A DNA stretch of 64,000 nt from NCBI GenBank assembly GCA_963921425.1, contig OY992833.1, forward strand, positions 3,722,501-3,786,500, given 5' to 3'. The stretch is from Dryas octopetala. Lineage: Eukaryota > Streptophyta > Magnoliopsida > Rosales > Rosaceae. Every line of letters begins with the position of its first letter. The stretch's first letter is position 1. This document shows positions 32,204 through 45,025 of this stretch, in pieces. Under the pieces are notes generated by a model. The model was not told the DNA's origin. It did no database searches and saw nothing but the letters and a program-made list of their open reading frames with translations. Both the position numbers and the translations under genes were made by a program.

Positions 32204-34690
32204 TGTCATGCCCCAAACTGGGGTCCCAGCAGAGACACCCACCCCAAGAACCTTAGAATATGATACCATGCCTTAGCATCACTATTTCAAGTTTCTTAAG
32301 ATGAGTTAAGCCTTTTATTGATGGAAAATGAGTTGGATCAGAGAATAAAGTATACAGTGGAAATCATAAAAATATACTTTAAAATATAATTAAAATAAGC
32401 CAACCCAGTAGGATATTTAGAGTTTTACAAAATAACCCTTAGCACAACATAACATCAGTAAAGATCATATTTTTGAAATAAAAAATCCAAAACGAGATAC
32501 CAACGGAAGATTAGAAAGATATTCTGAGTAATTTACAAACTGGATAAAACGATAAGTAATAAAACGGGTAGAAACCCCAACAAAACAACACGTTAAAGAT
32601 GAAGAAGATCTGAGGATGTCCAACAAGATATACGAGTGTCTTACCCAACCGATTAATCAAGATCGTCAACCGAAACGTTATTTGCGATCACAGGTAAAAA
32701 GCAAAACAAACATCGTAGGGGTAAGTATCACATACAATATAGCCAGTGATAAAACAGTTCATAAAGATTCACAAAAAAACCAATATCAAAGTTTAAAAGT
32801 TGAAATCCACGAAACCTTTGATGATGAGCATGCAACTTCTTTAAAACATTTATGAGATCCCAAAGTATCATTACCTGATGATCAATCACTAATGGCTAAC
32901 TACACTTACTGCATCCATACTCAGTAATGTAGCGAGAGTATCTTTTACCATGATAGTACCCCTTAAGCTAGCCTCCCCAGAAGGACAAATCTACTAGCTC
33001 GTCCGTTCGTACCCCTTCCAGAAGTTTAAGGAATCGAAACTCAAGGTCATCGTTTTTTGTGACCCTTTACTCTCAGATCATCATTAACAACAAAACCACG
33101 CAACATTGCTTACAAAAACAATGCAGAGTTCACAAGAAACGTATTTATTATCATACATACATGCACTAAAACAGTCTCAATAGTCAGGGTGTGAGAATCC
33201 GCCTACTTAAAGTCTAAGCTTAACTTCTCTGTACTTCCACAGTGTCAATGTCCTTAAATACTTCTTTGGGAAACTGGAAATCCAAATCCGACAGAATACT
33301 GACTTTAGTTAACAGTAAAATCGACATAGTTTCGGCATGACCTTTCCTTTCGGTCATGTCTTCCCAGAAAATCTCATAAACTAGTCTACTAAGACTAAGT
33401 CTATGTATTTTTGGGACTTAGGGTTTCTACTTAAAGTTCGATTTTATTTATAAGTCTGAAAGTTAACCAATTAAAGTCTAACAACATGACCATATCAGTA
33501 CGGGGAGATTGGGGGATCAATCCCAATATCCTTAAGCCGGCAGAGCAACCACAGATGATACTGACCTCGACATTACATGTTCGGTGACTTTAATAGGGTG
33601 ACCTCTATTCATTATTAGATTGATTAATTAACGAGTAACTAGTCATGCAAACAAAGTAATTTAATCAAACTTAAACTTTATTCGCATGCTTCTTAGTAAA
33701 ACTAATTCCTTTTAGTAATAGCAATTCTATATCCAATTCTATTTACATAATTAATTGATTATAATTAATCTCACTTAATCAACTAATTATATAATTAAAT
33801 CTAATTTAAACATGATTAATTAATTTAATAAATACAACTTAGCTCATTAATCATGCATAATTAAATCCAACTTTTAGACATGATTAATTAATTTAATAAA
33901 ATCAACTTTAACTAATTAATCATGCATAAAACCTTAAAGAGAAAGTATATAGATTAAATACCTGGTTGTAAACCTTCTTAGCTTAATCTCCACAAATAGA
34001 ATTGCTAAAACAAAAATTAAATTCTAATAAGTAATTAGCCTTAAAATAAAATAACTTAACCGAGCTCAAGAGTCTTACCCAAAGACCTTACCAAGGCGAG
34101 CAGAAAATTTTGTAGAGTTTCCCCACAATTTGCCAAAATTATTTGTTTAAGGTGTTTTTTGGTACAAAATCCTTAAAGACATCCAAGGAGACAACCCAAA
34201 CAAATATTTTAAATTTAAAAGACTCTCAAAAAGTGGTTTGTTTCAAGAAAACATTGGAAAAATCAGAAAGTTTTCAGCCAAATGAGTGGAGTGAAAGAAA
34301 GGGGGTGGTTCTTTATTTATAGGCTTGAAAAAGTGGGAAAAACAAGCTAATTTTCGATGTAGGATTGCAAAAAATCAAACCGGGTCGAGGGAATCGAACC
34401 GGATCGACGCGCGAGTCTAGCTAAGAGAGAAAACAGAGCAAGTCAGGCGGAGCGGACGAGTCCCGCGGGTGGGCTGGACGCTGGGAGAAACGGCACGTTG
34501 TTCGGGAGGGTGTGGTCCAGATTGTCTATCATCGGCATCGTTTGCACGTGGGTGCTGAGGATCTCGCTCACACCGAAACTCACGTGTGAGTGTTCGCATG
34601 CAAGCGCATGTTCTGGAGCCTCCGATCCGATGCGATCGAAGGCCAGGATTGCGCCATGTCATCGCCTGAGTTTTTAATTCAATTTTTTTT
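32204..34690 (-). mobile_element. LTR-like repeat, minus orientation
   Basis: Begins TGTCATGCCCCAAACTGG. Its reverse complement is collinear with 1-3002 (shared blocks near 33970-34100 and 1-160). A TATA box on the minus strand at 34314-34321 and the GC-rich leader at 34380-34690 agree with the LTR orientation. The distal end is not defined and no target duplication was found. Solo-LTR fossil is the likeliest reading. Confidence 0.45.
34314..34321 (-). promoter_or_regulatory. TATA box of minus-strand LTR-like repeat
   Basis: TATAAATA reading on the minus strand inside the LTR-like repeat, similar to the TATAAATAG in the solo LTR at 4089. Confidence 0.4.
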
Positions 34691-35313
34691 ATTTTCCAAA
34701 TTCTTCCAACTTAAAAAATCTACCAAAAAAACATCCGAGCATTGAAAGTACCATTTAAACCTAATTAATGATTTAGACCCAATTGCAAACTTAATGAAAG
34801 TACTGGACTGAAATTTACAAAATTGAAAGAACGGGACCAAAGTAGAAAGTACAGGGACCAAAAGTGCACGTACTTTGGCCTTTAAATTGTGTAATTTCGT
34901 CAAGTTTCACAATCTTTTTCACTAGCCAATCTTTGCTTATATGAAATTTTTTTGATATGAGCACCACATTAGCTTGATTAAGAGTAAGGATGACAAACTT
35001 AACAGGACAAGATAATTTAAAGGCGTAGTTTAAGAAACAAAGTAAGTCGAAATGAATTCCAAAAGTAAAGTGAGACATGAGAGGCATAGTTGAAGTATAG
35101 GGGAAAGATTTTGTGTCCTATATATTACTGCACAAGATATATGTGTCCTAATATGATGTGACAAACTAATTTAATCAATATTATTATTAAATTGTCACAT
35201 TAGGTTATTTAATTTCCATGTCATTTTAAGTTAAATACTAAATTACCCATCATACTCAACTCCAATTAAATTCAACTCTTAATTCATATATATTAACTAT
35301 TTTACTCCTTTAC
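34691..35313. other. Unassigned flank of CACTA element
   Basis: AT-rich, with a GGGACCAAA-repeat block near 34835-34865. Possibly the tail of the LTR-like repeat. No gene supported. Confidence 0.35.
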
Positions 35314-35460
35314 CACTACAAGAAAAAAAGGTTTGGGCGACGAACGTAGTTCCTCTCCCAAAGTCAAATTTCGTCGCCCAAACACGCTTTGTGCGAGGAA
35401 TGATTAAGTCCGTCGCCCAAATCATGTTTAGGTGACGAAATTGTTCGTCGCCTAAACATA
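35314..35460. repeat. Left terminal and subterminal repeats of CACTA
   Basis: The terminal CACTACAAG is followed by several copies of TTTGGGCGACGAA-like and TTCGTCGCCCAAA-like motifs in both orientations, the presumed transposase-binding sites. Confidence 0.85.
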
Positions 35461-35609
35461 TTTAAAAAAAAATTTATTTAAATTATATATTTGAATTTAA
35501 TATTTAAAAGAAAAATCTTTATTCAAAAACTATATAAAACAAAATTAATAAATTTATATATACAAATATCCATACAAAGTAGGAACAATTTAATATTGTG
35601 TACAAATAT

Positions 35610-37375
35610 AATCGGTACATACAATCTCTAATGGCCCCCTATGTCAGTAACATCATCGGCACCGGTAGAAGAGTCTGGCATGGACTGGTCAATGTTCGGT
35701 GGCAGCACAAACCCAGGTACAATCCTGGCCAACTGGCCAAACATCTGCTGCATCTGATGCACCTTACTCGTCTGCTCCGCATATGCCGCTCTCGATTGTT
35801 CTAGCTAACCCTTCAACAACTGAACTTCAGTGGACAGATTGACTAATTCTGCAGATGGCTGAGACGAAGACCCGGCACTAAGATCACGAACCCGACCCGC
35901 TTTCATTCCGCGTATCTCCTACCACGCCTAACACTTAGTGTCTCCGTCATAATACGAAGACTGGCATCGCAATCGAGGACTGAGATCGACGCCAACGGAG
36001 TGTCTGGAGGGTACTGGCTGGCCACCTCCTCCAAATAACTCGCCTTCTTGGCGAGCATCTCTGCCTTCAAAATATTATACACAAGTTAAAAATTAGGAAA
36101 TCAAATACAACTATTAAAAATTGTGAAATAAAACTAAAATATAAAAAACTAACGTGATTCGCCTTACCTTTGTCATTGTCGGGTCGGCCATAAACATCCC
36201 CGTAGTTGTCAAGCTCCAAAAATTGCGAACCAGCCTGAAAAAGAATGTAATGTTGACAAAAACTCAAACAATACTGAGGAATATATATTAAATTAAATAA
36301 TGGCACACCTGACGATACGACTCCACCCGGTATGAGAAGGGCATGGAACCACCATGATGATCAATCCTTGCGGGTGCTTTCCGGTTCTTAAGATTGGTAT
36401 TCGACTTCCTCTGTTAAATATTAAACAAATTGTAAATGCATTAGTGCATACACAATAAAGGAATAACATAAGAAAAAATATTTTTGAAGTCTTAAAATGA
36501 TATAACATACCAAAAATTTCGGGTTATGAAAATGAGTGCACAACCACTGCCACTGATTAAACCGAGATGCCATCTCCGGAGGAAGGCTAGCCAATGTCTC
36601 AGCTGCCGATCGAAACATGTCATATTCCCTGTGCAGCTCGTGCTTCCATTGTGTGTAAACTTTTCTCAATAATTTCTCCATATACCTAGCTACATCCGGA
36701 TCCTCCATCCGAATGTCATAGTTTACCTGAAAAAAAAAATTATTAAATTGTTAGAAATGATAAAATTAATCATTTTGTATTAATCCAAATATACTCACAG
36801 AAATGGAGCCCATAATGCTCCTCTTGATGACGTCATCAATCTTTTCCCAACTGTGGAAAAACATGGGGCAGTCGGCACAGATAATCACCCCGACAAAGGA
36901 AGCGAAAGTACTATGGACCTCCTTGCTCGGTCGTAGGTAATCTTGCTGAAGAACGATTCGAATCCTCTCGTTCGTCGTGCGCATGATTCGGGACGCCTTC
37001 AACCCTCTACTTATCCCCCTCGTGGTTTTGGTACCTAGAAAAGCAAATATAACATTAATTTCACAGTAATCTTATAACATCAAAATAAAATTAAACATAA
37101 ACACAAGTGTTGTGAAAACATTTTTCTTACTCTCTGATGATGAGGCAGTACGAGTAGATGACGCAACATTGATAATATACACCATAACGGTGACCATGTC
37201 GGGCCCTCCGTGCCGACTGAATCACAAACCCCGTACTGGATGAGAGATCTGGGGCTATCGCCGGGGTCGATTTGCCCTGGATTATGAGGTCGGGCTGTAC
37301 TGCAGGGGCGGACATGGATGCTGAACTGGACCTCTGAGATCCACCCCTGTTTGAGATCAAACTCATCTGCACAAT
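35610..37375 (-). pseudogene. Second CACTA ORF (plant En/Spm Transposase_24-like), decayed
   Basis: Exon-like pieces run from 37375 to 35610 on the minus strand. They encode a Ser/Arg-rich N-terminus (RGGSQRSSSASMSAP), then GLKASRIMRTTNERIRI and VPNR-like/DCPMFFHSWEKIDDVIK, then YMEKLLRKVYTQWKHELHRE with MASRFNQWQWLCTHFHNPKF, then the A-P-A-R-I-D-H-H-G-G-S-M-P-F segment. That order and motif style are those of the accessory transposase-24 family downstream of TNP2 in plant CACTA elements. GT-AG-like junctions separate the pieces. I did not establish an uninterrupted reading frame. Confidence 0.6.
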
Positions 37376-37486
37376 TCAATAAATATTTATGTTAGTCAAA
37401 AAGAAAACTAAAGTAATGACTTACTAATCTGAATCACCATTATCACTTACTAATCTGAATCACCACTAGAAATACTCATTTCATCA

Positions 37487-37560
37487 TCATCATCATCATC
37501 ATCATCGATACCATTATCATCTTCATCTTCATCTTCATCATCATCATCATCGATGAAATC
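37487..37560 (-). repeat. Trinucleotide repeat coding Asp/Glu run
   Basis: ATC/TTC-type triplets on the plus strand read as a long aspartate/glutamate tail of the transposase on the minus strand. Confidence 0.85.
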
Positions 37561-38299
37561 ATTAACATCAATTCGGGGGAGTGGCCCAAGATCAATTGAT
37601 AAGACATCGATCTCAATTAGAGGAACGTCATGTATCTCGACTTGTTGTATGATAACATCATTGTTGTATGGATTGGGTATGGTCGAAGATAAATCCTCTT
37701 GATAGGCCACGTCATCCTGATTTTCTTTTTCCGGAATATCCAATATATTTCGATTATAAATCATCTGAGCTACTTTCCAACTCATACCCGCCTTAGGATC
37801 ATCCAGATAACATACTGGATTCGCCAATGTGGCAAAAATAAATGGATCATTCTCATATCATCGAGTGTTTGTGTTCACAGATATTAAGTCATAATCGAGT
37901 TTAATATTGTTGTTCCTATTCGGGTCTGTATTAAACCAATGACACTTAAATAACACAACTTGAAAGCGATGCGAGTACAACACTTGATGTACATTCGTCA
38001 GCTTGCCGTAGAAATCTATCGTGCCAGTCTCCAAGTTCTCTACACAAACCCCGCTATTTTGAGTGCTCAAGATGTCATCTCGTTCTACAGTTAAAAACTT
38101 AACTTCATTCACATTACATCCGGAAAACGTTTCAACCCATTGAATGCCACTCGCCAAACTCATTAACTCCTTGTATAATGGTGAATTATCATCAGTCAGC
38201 TTTTCCATCTGTTAAAAAACAATGTAATTAATATATTACAAAAAAACATACAAACACATGAACGAACTAATTATTATTGTCAGTAATCACTTACATGTT

Positions 38300-41200
38300 T
38301 GACAGGACCGCCCCCGGATTCCACCCTGAAACCCGGAGAGGTCCTGCGGGAATCCAAATTCAAGGAAAAATTCTACCGAAAATTCGGCAAAACCTCCTCT
38401 GAAAATGGACTAACCTAGAAATTCCAAAACCTGTTAAAAAGCACTTCTAAACCGCAACCACCTCTACCACAACCAAAAATAAGATCTCAAGCCCACCACA
38501 AGTAATACAACTCCAATCAGAGCATATCTAATCCACTATACAATTATATCTCATTTTATTTATTTCAAGGGAAACCTTAAATCCTAATATATCTATAAGC
38601 TGGAGACGAGAACTCGAATGCCTCGACGTGGTACGGTCCGACCTCGGTGATCGCTACTACCTGGGGGGAACATCAAAAACAAAATGTGAGAAAAACTCTC
38701 AGTGAGTGGACAGTTAAATGGAAATGAAAATCAAAGATTAAATATCTTTTCAAAAAAACCCTTTTACACACGTTTAACTTTAAAACCTTATGATGTCCTT
38801 TGAAATCCCCCAGTTTTTAAAACCATTTCCCAGTAAAATAATAAAATTCGAAGCTGAAAATCCAAGTTCTCAAACTGAAATCGATACTGTCAGTATAAAT
38901 AAATAACTTGAGCTGAAAACTTTCTTCTTAAACATTCTCAATATATTGAAAATCAATAAAACTGTTCAACTGAAACCGTCTTACTTAAAAACCTTTGCTG
39001 CCATAAACTCATCACTTAAAACACTTAACAATTGAAAACACACACCAGTCAGTTACCCGGAGAATCTGTCATACATGCGCAGAGCCGAGAATTTGTCATA
39101 CGCATGCAGAGCCGAAATTTCTGTCTTACATGTGCAAAGCCGAGGATCTGTCATACGCATGCAGAGCCATAATTTCTGTCTTACGTGCACGCAGAGCGGC
39201 CCCCAAAGGGCGAAGCATCCCGACACACGGCCCAAAGCCTATATGTGTGCCGTGATGGGTCCCAAAGACCTATTTATCTGATAACCTGGAGGGTACTGAA
39301 AAGGTGGTTTTAAAACTATTTCTCATAACCAAATAAAATCTCTTTTTCCACTAATAGAAAATAACTTTATAGCATTCTCAGAACTTTTAATCCTCAAACC
39401 AAAATATATAAACACAACTAGTAAAATAGTACTCGATAAATTACGTTCCAATACATAAAACCAAATCAAAACGTTTGACCATAAATAAAAATATGCAATA
39501 ATCCGTGCGTATATATATAAAACAAGAAACTAGATAAAATCTCATATTTGATTTTCAAATGATTAATTAGGCAAATAACCACATAAAACCATAATCAATT
39601 TAAAATCAAGATCAAACTCACAAATCATCATATTTGGATAAAACTCATTATAATAATCATGACTTAAATCTCAAAGTTCATGAAAAATCATTTCAAAGAA
39701 AACAAAATCTAACTCACTACTCATAAATCAATTACTCAAGATATAAAATATGAACAAATCCATGAAATAAATAAAAACGTTCAAGAAACCAAGTCCGCTC
39801 ACTGTCTGCTCCGAACTATACCGAAACCTTTCCGAAATTGATTCCTACTCACGACCCCTTACTTGTTTGTCATTCCTACTCACAGTCTATTGTATAATAA
39901 TTGCTTAATCCTCGCTTAATCCTTTAGTCTCAATCCTCGTCAATTCCTTCCCATGGTCTAAATCCTATACTTAGCTTCCTCTAACATAAAGCATCAAATC
40001 ACACAAAACTGACAATTATTTAACGGTACTCTACATTAAAAGTCCGATACGTTTCACTCACAATTTAACTACGTAAAAGAGCGAAGTACCCTTCACGGTG
40101 CCATTGCTCGGATACCAAATCCAGCAGCATAACGGCATCGGGAATGAGATTTTCTAAGCCCATGTACCTGTTAAGATCAGACAACCAACAATATACACTA
40201 TATTCTTTAACTAGCTGTTAAACAACCGAAACGAGCGGCCAACCACCACACACGGTGGCTGCCCGGCCATAAACAACACACAAAAATAACCCCAGATAGT
40301 CACCGAACCTAGAATTAAGCTACTAGAACCCTAAGGAAGTGGAAAAAATATGAGAAACCATCCAACCCGCCGCCATGAGGGGCGGGGCCAACAGTGGCAG
40401 CAGCGGCACAAAACTAGGAATACCCAAATTCAACTCTAAATAATTCTAATTGCATAATAAAACCTTCAATTGCACAAAAACAATTCAAATTCAAGTCCAA
40501 TTTCAAGAAATTCGAAATATAACAAACACCCTAAAATCAAATTTTCAATTTCTCAAAATTGGGAAAACACACCTTAAGGGAAAGATAGCCCGTACCTGGA
40601 GGGTCAATTTTCGTAACTGAGTCGATGGCCAAATCTCGCCGGAAATGCCGGAATCGACGGCGGAAGCCGACGGCTGCGTCGGGCTTCTCGAGCTCATTGC
40701 TCCGTCATGGGGCATCATCGGAGCATGGGAGCACCATGATTGAACTCGCCATGGCGAGAGGATCAAGACCCAGTGGGTCCGGTGTCCCGTCGTCGCAGGA
40801 AAAATGAGATCGCCGGCGGTGAGCTGTGTTTTCTCTCGACTGTTCCTGCACGTGGAAGGGCTCGCCGGTGCAAGGGAGACGCGAGGGAGGATGGCCGGCA
40901 GCTAGGGGTCACGTTAGTGGCCTTCGGCCGTCGTGGGTTGGCCGGCGATGGTGAGTTCTCACCGGAGCTGGACGTGCGCAGAGGAAAGAGAAGGCCGAGG
41001 GAGAGAGTCGGGGAAAGAGAAATAAAAAGGGGAGAGAGAATGTTCTAGAGAGAGAGAGATCCTTAAAAAAAATCTGATTTTGAAATTTTTAAAACCCAAT
41101 TTGTCAATTTTACAAAATTGCCCCTCGCTTCAAACGCCTATATCTCTCTAACCGTAACTCGAAATGATGCGTGCTACGTGTCTATGAACTCGTGAGCTCG

Positions 41201-41444
41201 AAACCTATCCAACGAACCCAAAGTCAAAATCGAAAGCCCATTTATTTTAAAAGTCAACTTTGGGTCAAGCCCCAAATTAAAACAAAAATAATAATAATAA
41301 AAAACTTTTAAATCCAAACCCTTTTTATTTTTTAAATAAATCTCAAATCTTTAAAATACAATTCAACATCCTTTAAAAACCTCTTAAAAACCATAGTTAA
41401 ATAAAAATTTAAATTTCTAGTGAAATTTGGGTCGGGTCGTTACA
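38300..41444 (-). mobile_element. Solo LTR (about 3.1 kb) in transposase intron
   Basis: On the minus strand it begins TGTAACGACCCGACCC and ends GGTCCTGTCA. The segment TTACATGTT is present at both junctions (38291-38299 and 41440-41448), so the target duplication is 4-5 bp and its exact edge is ambiguous. The copy is collinear with the reverse complement of 9997-12472 over the CT-rich leader, the GC-rich block and the AACGAGCGGCCAACCACCAC region. No gag-pol is present. Confidence 0.7.
39064..39215. repeat. Minisatellite in solo LTR, about 27-35 bp period
   Basis: About five units built on TGTCATACGCATGCAGAGCC with slight variation in length and sequence. Confidence 0.85.
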
Positions 41445-44313
41445 TGTTCCTTAAACTATTTAGGAAACAATTCCCGATGCTTTTTTTGTACACGTTCCCT
41501 GTCCCATCTTGGATAGTCGCGATTCATTAGTTCATCATGCTCAATGCGTAAAGAGTCAACTTCTTCGCAATTGTTGAGTATAATCCAATGAGCCACCTCC
41601 ATATCGTGTTTCGAGAATTCAACAGCTGGTTTAGGGGCTTCGCTAAATGGTCATGTAATTTGAGAAAACACAGAAAGTGTCTCATTTTTTTCACCATTGT
41701 CGTCGTTGCGTTGGGACCGATTGAATGACGTCTGAACACTGCTGAGATACATTGCACAGTATGTGATGTATTTATTTACAATGTATGCCTCTGCTATGGA
41801 GCCTTCGGGGCGTGCCCTGTTTCGGATGTACCTTTTGTAATTAACCAACATTCTGCAAATGTAAGTACATAGTGAGAAAACTTTTATGAGTAACATAGAG
41901 CTAAACTTGGAGAATAGTAACAAAAACGTTTAGGAATTGTTACTTTTCTATTGGGTACATCCACCGATAACTGACCAGCCCAGTAAGAATTGCCTCTTGC
42001 GGTAAATGTATCATCAAATGAATCATTATATCAAAAAAGGCCGGTGGAAATATTTGTTCAAATTTGCATAGGATGTACACAATCTCATCTTTCAATTTTG
42101 ACATGTCCGACACAAGCAACATCTTAGCGCATATATGCTGAAAGAACCTTGACAACCCAACAATCGGTTCAACCACATCTTCGGGCAAAAATTTTCAAAT
42201 ACCCACCGGAAGCAGACGTTGCAATAAAATATGACAATCATGACTTTTCAGGCCCAAAATTTTTCCAGAGTCGATTTTCACATTTCGTGAGATATTGGCC
42301 GCGTATCCATCTGGAAATTTGACCGATGCAAGAAACTTTAAGAATTCTTTCTTATCCCCAGGCTTCACGGTATAAAATGGATGTTTCTTTATCATTTTAT
42401 CACCCTTCTTCGTTAACCACAAATGTTTCTTAATGCTCATTTCTTGCATATCTTGTCGAGCCTTAATTGTGTCCTTTGATTTTCCCTCAATGCACAAAAT
42501 TGTCCCCACCAAACTTTCGCACACGTTCTTCTCAATATGCATTATATTAAGATTGTGCCTGATTTTCAACTTGTACCAATACTCCAACTCGAAGAATATC
42601 GACTTGTTCGTCCAATTTAGATATGCAGGTGACCTTAGCATATTTCGTTCTTTGTTAGAGGGATGTTTACCAATCTGGCCAAATTCTAAGTTATTCAACT
42701 GCCTCAAGATGTCATCACCAGATAATTCTTTAGGTTTCACGCCCATCTCTTTTTTTCCGTCAAAGGCCTCCTTACTGTGATGCCATTTATGATCCCCAGC
42801 AACCATTTTCGATGGCCCATATAACATACTTTACCACTGTGCCAAGCGGAAGTTATATCCTTATTACAAGTAGGACATGTCATACAACCCTTGGTGCTCC
42901 AACCTGATAGATTCCCATAAGCTGGGAAATCATTTATTGTCCACATGACTGCCGCATGCAAGGAAAACATTGTTTTGGTGGACTTATCATATGTCGGCAC
43001 ACCATTGTGCCACAATTCTTTCAGCTCATCAATCAACGGCTACAAATATACATCGATTTCCTTGCCAGGGGATTACGGTCCCAGAATTAATAGCGTCATA
43101 ATTGTGAATTCTTTTTTCATGCATTTCCAGGGAGGCAAATTATAAGGAACCACGACCACTGGGCAAGTGCTGTGAGATGTGCTCATATTTCCGAATGGAT
43201 TAAATCCATCAGTAGCAAGTCCTAATCTGACATTTTGTGGATTTGCTGCAAAATCCAGATATATCTTGTCAAATTCTTTCCATGCGCTTCCGTCTGCAGG
43301 ATGTCTCATCACATCATCCTCAACCCGCTTATCTTTGTGTCATCTCATGTCACTTGCAGTATGTATCGACATGTACAATCGTTGCAATCTTGGCTTAAGT
43401 AGGAAATAACGCAACACCTTTTGTGGAATCTATTTCTTTCTCTCTGCAGACTTGTTCTTATATCTCGGCTCATTGCACACAGGGCATTTATCCTTCCCTT
43501 GGTGTTCTTTGTAAAACAATACACAATCATTCTTGCATGCATTACTCTTTTCATATCCCAAACCAATATCTTTCAACACCTTATTCGCAAGATAATGGGT
43601 TTCAGGTATATGATTGTTCTTTGGAAGCATTCGTTTCAAAATATCTATCAACTGATCATAACTTCGATTCGAATGTTGATTAAGTACTTTCCAATGCATT
43701 AACTCAACAACAGCAGTTAGCACTGAGAACTTTTCACAACCAGAGTACAATTCCTGCTGAGCTTGTTTCAACAATCTCTCGTACTTATCAAACTCTTCTC
43801 TTTGGACTTCGAGCAACCCATCATCTTCATCCATATTATCGCTCTCTGTATCATCCTGATTGACTTCGTGGTCAAGCGATGCATATGGATAAGCATCGCT
43901 TATTATGCCCATCACTTGGTCATTATCATCACCAACAGATTCAGTAGGCTGCAGAATTGTTCGAGCATCCGAGGAAGTCGAAGCATAAACTCTCGGTTCA
44001 CCATGATAATACCATGTCGTATAGTTGTGTGACATCCCATATTTCACCAAATGAATTCTAACTTCACGCACTGTCTTCCATAAAGTGTTGTTACAATTTT
44101 GGCACGGACACTTTATATTATTCTGAGCATTGACATGTTCTTGTGCAACTTTGATAAATGACTCGATCCCATACAAATATTCATCACTAACACGATTCGT
44201 ATTACATATCCACTGTCGGTCCATGATGCCTGTTTCCATATTACACGACAATTAGAAAATGATTCGTCACCATTCTTCGTCTCCTTAGGCCTCCGGTAAG
44301 GGCCTTATCCCAT

Positions 44314-44540
44314 TCGAGAATGCACATATGTGTCGTGGTTGTTGGCTCGCACGACGTAGTTTTGATCTGGGAAAATTTCGATAGCATCTCCCTATGGTTC
44401 TCCAAGTGCACGACGTAGATATTTAAAACAAATATCTAGTATGCACTCGAAGAATACATAGGGAGATGTTGCCGGAATTTTCTTAGATCAAAACCACGTC
44501 ACATGAACCGCTAACCACAACACATAATTGTGCACTCCCA
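44314..44540. repeat. Imperfect foldback just upstream of transposase start
   Basis: The left arm (44314-44424) and right arm (44427-44540) are inverted copies about 110 bp long with almost no loop. Matching blocks are GTAGTTTTGATCTGGGAAAA against TTTTCTTAGATCAAAACCAC, and CATCTCCCTATG against CATAGGGAGATG. It lies about 100 bp upstream of the TNP2 start codon, so a transcript would carry a long hairpin in its 5' leader. Confidence 0.82.
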
Positions 44541-44639
44541 AACTGTCCATGGGTAATTTGGACAATTCAAGAATCATATTGGAGCGCAGTCACGCCCAGC
44601 GTCCATGCGCGCGTCCAATAGACTCTCGAACGGGTCTAA

Positions 44640-44745
44640 GGTGAATTTAAGTTTAGTGTACAAAGTTATCCACTGATAACTTCGCACGACTAGTTGAATG
44701 TACAAAGTTATCGACTAATAACTTCGCACAAGCGCTTCGTGCCAC
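44640..44745. repeat. Two-copy repeat with internal palindrome
   Basis: TGTACAAAGTTATC-ACT-ATAACTTCGCAC occurs twice, about 43 bp apart. AAGTTATC and GATAACTT-like arms make each copy palindromic. Confidence 0.75.
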
Positions 44746-44861
44746 ATGACCTAACCCAGTACTTGAGGAGTGCTGGACTACGTCATCGGGAATTTTGCAA
44801 TTACAACTAAATTAAATGTAGCATACAAACTAAACTATAATTAATCTAACAATATACATAT

Positions 44862-45025
44862 TGTTGAATCGTTGACTAGTTTTGTAATTAAATATCTTGT
44901 AATTAGGGAATTCCCAATTGTTATGGGATTGTATCTTTCCTTCCTATAATAGGCTTTTGTATATTGTATAAATACCTCTTATTAGAGGCATATGGTATAC
45001 ATAATTTTAAAACCCTAAATTGACT
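44862..45025 (+). repeat. 5' LTR of Copia element
   Basis: 164 bp, starting TGTTGAATCG and ending AAATTGACT. TATA-like TATAAATACC lies in the middle. The ends are TG...CT rather than TG...CA. Confidence 0.9.

Larger units (their letters stand above)
37450..44223 (-). pseudogene. TNP2-type CACTA transposase, decayed and interrupted
   Basis: Starts at M-D-R-Q-W (44223) with a transposase-associated domain (CPCQNCNN, YHGEPRV). The TNP2 core runs over about 43900-42200 (DGFNPFGNMSTSHSTCPVVV, PPWKCMKKE, CMTCPTCN, KSHDCHILLQRLLP). DUF4218 follows at about 42190-41450 (FFQHICAK, IPE-like YRWMYPIEKY, RPEGSIAEAYI). DUF4216 lies at about 38216-37860 (GIQWVETFSG, CHWFNTDPNR), then a Asp/Glu-rich tail. 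The protein would bind subterminal repeats and cut the ends. Decay: an in-frame TGA at about 43340 replaces the Trp of M-R-W-H-K, and another stop lies near 43430. A solo LTR sits in the intron between DUF4218 and DUF4216. Confidence 0.85.

Noticed and set aside
34385-34400. Possible tRNA T-arm (GGGAATCGAACC)
   Set aside because: No acceptor stem or anticodon arm could be built around it.
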